A stretch of 8,337 nucleotides of DNA from JBHPGW01 sp042569785. GTDB taxonomy: Bacteria > Planctomycetota > Phycisphaerae > Sedimentisphaerales > Anaerobacaceae. This document shows positions 6,597 to 8,337 of the stretch, piece by piece. Every line of letters starts with the position of its first letter. Position 1 is the stretch's first letter. Below the pieces are notes generated by a model. That model ran no database searches, was not told the origin of the DNA, and was given only the letters and a program-made list of their open reading frames with translations. Position numbers and translations under genes: made by a program. The DNA is taken from NCBI GenBank assembly GCA_042569785.1, contig JBHPGW010000100.1, positions 1 through 8,337 on the forward strand, given 5' to 3'.

Positions 6597-7201
6597 CTCG
6601 TTACGCAATGAGCAGGTCAAAGCTAAGGCTTGTAATTGCGCTATGTATATCAGTTGCGGTCGGCGGTGTAGTGCTGGACCGCAGCTTTACTTCCACAAGA
6701 AAACAACATCGTCAGTTCAGTGATATACAAAATCCATCGCACGATTTTGAAAAATACCACTCTCGAATTTTCACTGTTATAAATGTTGTCGACGGTGACA
6801 CTATTGACATAAATATCCCCGACGGTAAATATGACAGCACAAGAATAAGACTATGGGGCGTAGACACACCGGAAACCAAACACCCTGAAACAGGCGTAAT
6901 GTATTTCGGCCCCGAGGCAGCGGAGTTTACAAAGCAGATGTGTCTTTGGAAAAAAGTCACTATCTACCTCGACAAGGAAAACACCCGTGGTAAATACGGC
7001 AGGATATTAGCCTATGCGCAATTACCCGACGGCAAATTTCTAAACGAAATTCTGCTTACGCAAGGCTACGCATACGCCGATACAAGATTCAGACACGATT
7101 TTTATTACAGATACAAACAACTCGAATCCGTAGCGAAAAGCCGAAAAAAAGGCTTGTGGCAGCAGATAAGGACCGAGCAAATGCCCATGTGGCGCCAATA
7201 A
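6593..7201 (+). CDS. Membrane-anchored staphylococcal-nuclease-type (thermonuclease) enzyme
   Basis: A 202-residue protein with a short basic N-terminus, one hydrophobic segment (about 11-29) that is a signal anchor or uncleaved signal peptide, a linker, and a TNase/SNase domain (about 57-192). The catalytic residues of staphylococcal nuclease are all conserved. D69 and T70 in VVDGDTI match D21/T22. R86, D91, T92 and E94 in RLWGVDTPE match R35, D40, T41 and E43. R137 in GKYGRILAYA matches R87. It should be a calcium-dependent nuclease acting outside the cytoplasmic membrane. Its ATG overlaps the aspartokinase stop by 4 bp (ATGA), suggesting coupled translation. ATG 6608 is an alternative start that loses five residues. 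No link between a nuclease and threonine or lysine synthesis is known to me, so the pairing may be positional only. A new promoter begins three bases after the stop. Confidence 0.92.
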   Translation: MTRYAMSRSKLRLVIALCISVAVGGVVLDRSFTSTRKQHRQFSDIQNPSHDFEKYHSRIFTVINVVDGDTIDINIPDGKYDSTRIRLWGVDTPETKHPETGVMYFGPEAAEFTKQMCLWKKVTIYLDKENTRGKYGRILAYAQLPDGKFLNEILLTQGYAYADTRFRHDFYYRYKQLESVAKSRKKGLWQQIRTEQMPMWRQ

Positions 7202-7204
7202 TGC

Positions 7205-7233
7205 TTGACGTAACTGCCGTTTTTTGGTACAAT
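7205..7233 (+). promoter_or_regulatory. Strong sigma70-type promoter for the exported protein gene
   Basis: TTGACG (7205-7210) and TACAAT (7228-7233), each one base from consensus, are separated by 17 bp, the optimum. A run of six T (7220-7225) lies just before the -10, and GGG follows three bases after it, an arrangement shared with the promoter at 2650-2679. Transcription should begin near 7240, about 45 bases before the start codon. Confidence 0.7.
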
Positions 7234-7272
7234 GCAGGGATTAAGGTAGATAATAGTTAACAGCTTTTTTGC

Positions 7273-7286
7273 AGGAGGAAATTATG
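7273..7286 (+). promoter_or_regulatory. Consensus ribosome-binding site and ATG
   Basis: AGGAGG (7273-7278) lies five bases before the ATG at 7284. It is the only full Shine-Dalgarno sequence in the window, and it decides the start over a second in-frame ATG at 7293. It suggests strong translation of the exported protein. Confidence 0.8.
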
Positions 7287-8337
7287 TCTAAGATGTCCTA
7301 CAATGTATTAGCGGCAATTGTTTTTATATCGATGTTTATTCTGGCTTTGCCGGTGTTTGCCGGCGTGTCGAACCCTGAGGACTTCGAGAGCTATTCGCCT
7401 ACCATCAACTGGCAGCCCACCGAGGCCGGCGAAGGCTGGGATTTACCGGCAGGTCCAGGCTACATTCCGCAGATCGTAGCTGGCGAGGGGCCCGACGGCA
7501 GTCAGGTCCTGGAACTTGACGCATGGAACAGTAGCAGTAATGGCGAGGGGACGTGGTATGCCTCGGCACCTGGGGATGGTATTGTCTCGATGACTATTGA
7601 TATCAACATGATCGACGGCGGAAGTAGCGGTGGCTGCCGGGTAATGGTATTATTAAGAACCGAGCCTTACCATGATGAGGTTTTTGTTGTATTCAGAGCC
7701 GGCAGCAGCGGATATCACTGCTATGTCTATGGTCGTGCTCTTGGCTCGGGAATCGGCCCATATCAGGAGTACGCACCGGGGACTCCCGTTCGACATAAAT
7801 GGTATACGATAGAACTGCAGTCAGATTTTACGTGGGGAGTATATGGCAGAAGCCGAGCACGTTTCGGCCCCAAGGGCGGCACAATGGGCGGCTGGTCAGA
7901 TTATATTCCTTACGCTTCCAATGGAGTACCCAGGGTTGATATAATATATAATGGAGTAGTTCAGCTCGACAATTGTGAGTTGACAGCGACATTACTGCCC
8001 GAAGCTTACTCGCCTAGTCCTCCTCACAACCAGACCAACGTTGTAAGGGATACCGATCTTAGCTGGCAGCCGGGCAGCGATGCTCTACAGCACAGGGTCT
8101 ATTTCGGTACGGACCAGGGCAGTTTGACAGAAGTTGCCGGCTCGCCGTTTCCGCTTGCAACTTTGACGATACCTAATCCCATAGGCGATCTCGAAGGCGG
8201 TAAGATCTATTACTGGAGGGTCGATGAGGTTAATGATCCCTGTCTCTGGCCTGGCAATATCTGGAAATTCACTACAATGCCGTTTTCGTTGACTGCTTCA
8301 TTCCCCAGCCCTGACAAGAATGCCACAAATATATCTC
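7284..8337 (+). CDS. Secreted multidomain protein, jelly-roll-like plus FN3-like repeats (3' partial)
   Basis: The frame is open for 351 codons to the right edge, so the protein is incomplete at its C-terminus. Residues 1-26 form a Sec signal peptide: polar start, hydrophobic core AAIVFISMFILALPV, likely cut after VFA at residue 26. Residues about 32-237 (from DFESYSP to LDNCELTATLL) are rich in glycine, tyrosine and tryptophan and look like a beta-sandwich of the concanavalin/LamG-like kind. This is a judgement from composition and the flanking motifs, not a firm match. Residues about 240-332 are a fibronectin-III-like domain of the planctomycete type (SPSPPHNQTNVVRDTDLSW, VYFGT, YYWRVDEVN, WKFTT). 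A second such repeat appears to begin at 340 (SPDKNATNIS). I see no catalytic residues that I can name. A surface or extracellular adhesion or polysaccharide-related role is inferred. It has its own promoter and is separate from the aspartate operon. Confidence 0.85.
   Translation, partial: MSKMSYNVLAAIVFISMFILALPVFAGVSNPEDFESYSPTINWQPTEAGEGWDLPAGPGYIPQIVAGEGPDGSQVLELDAWNSSSNGEGTWYASAPGDGIVSMTIDINMIDGGSSGGCRVMVLLRTEPYHDEVFVVFRAGSSGYHCYVYGRALGSGIGPYQEYAPGTPVRHKWYTIELQSDFTWGVYGRSRARFGPKGGTMGGWSDYIPYASNGVPRVDIIYNGVVQLDNCELTATLLPEAYSPSPPHNQTNVVRDTDLSWQPGSDALQHRVYFGTDQGSLTEVAGSPFPLATLTIPNPIGDLEGGKIYYWRVDEVNDPCLWPGNIWKFTTMPFSLTASFPSPDKNATNIS

Noticed and set aside
7138..7155. Inverted repeat AAGCC / GGCTT with an A-rich loop as a terminator of the operon
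   Set aside because: It lies inside the nuclease coding region, has only five pairs, and is not followed by a T-run. I found no convincing terminator anywhere in the window.
7220..7225. T-run after the nuclease gene as the tail of a rho-independent terminator
   Set aside because: The preceding bases form at most a three-pair stem, and the T-run falls inside the spacer of a good promoter, which explains it better.

Overview
The window looks like chromosomal DNA from a planctomycete, most likely of the Phycisphaerae/Sedimentisphaerales type. This is an inference from three things: moderate GC, mostly weak ribosome-binding sites, and a large exported protein at the right end with the jelly-roll-like plus fibronectin-III-like layout (YYWRVDEVN, WKFTT) common in that group. 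No gene here fixes the taxon alone. All six complete genes and one partial gene lie on the + strand. I see no tRNA, rRNA, CRISPR array, insertion sequence or phage gene.

Positions 1-182 hold no gene I can support, only a weak candidate promoter. Positions 183-2653 encode two adjacent M16B-family zinc-peptidase-like proteins that have split the enzyme between them. The first has lost the whole HxxEH zinc site but keeps the Arg/Tyr substrate-binding pair. The second keeps HFLEH and the downstream Glu but has lost the Arg/Tyr pair. Together they look like an obligate heterodimer of the mitochondrial-processing-peptidase kind.

A good sigma70-like promoter overlaps the stop codon of the second peptidase gene and starts an aspartate-pathway operon (2746-7201). 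It contains homoserine dehydrogenase, an alkaline-phosphatase-superfamily 'phosphoglycerate mutase-like' protein that most likely serves as the alternative homoserine kinase, aspartokinase with two ACT domains and a probable internal start for a regulatory beta subunit, and a membrane-anchored staphylococcal-nuclease-type enzyme whose start overlaps the aspartokinase stop by 4 bp. The operon thus covers aspartate to aspartyl phosphate and aspartate semialdehyde to homoserine to phosphohomoserine. Aspartate-semialdehyde dehydrogenase (asd) and threonine synthase (thrC) are not in the window.

A second strong promoter (7205-7233) and an AGGAGG ribosome-binding site drive a secreted multidomain protein that runs off the right edge.

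Smaller structures of note are two 7-bp-period tandem arrays placed directly after stop codons (1412-1432 and 4070-4097), a shared promoter layout at the two strong promoters, a nine-codon mini-ORF overlapping the homoserine dehydrogenase start, and a marked change in A/T balance along genes that all point the same way. Nothing in the window is clearly a wholly new system. The split peptidase pair and the substituted homoserine kinase are the most informative parts.
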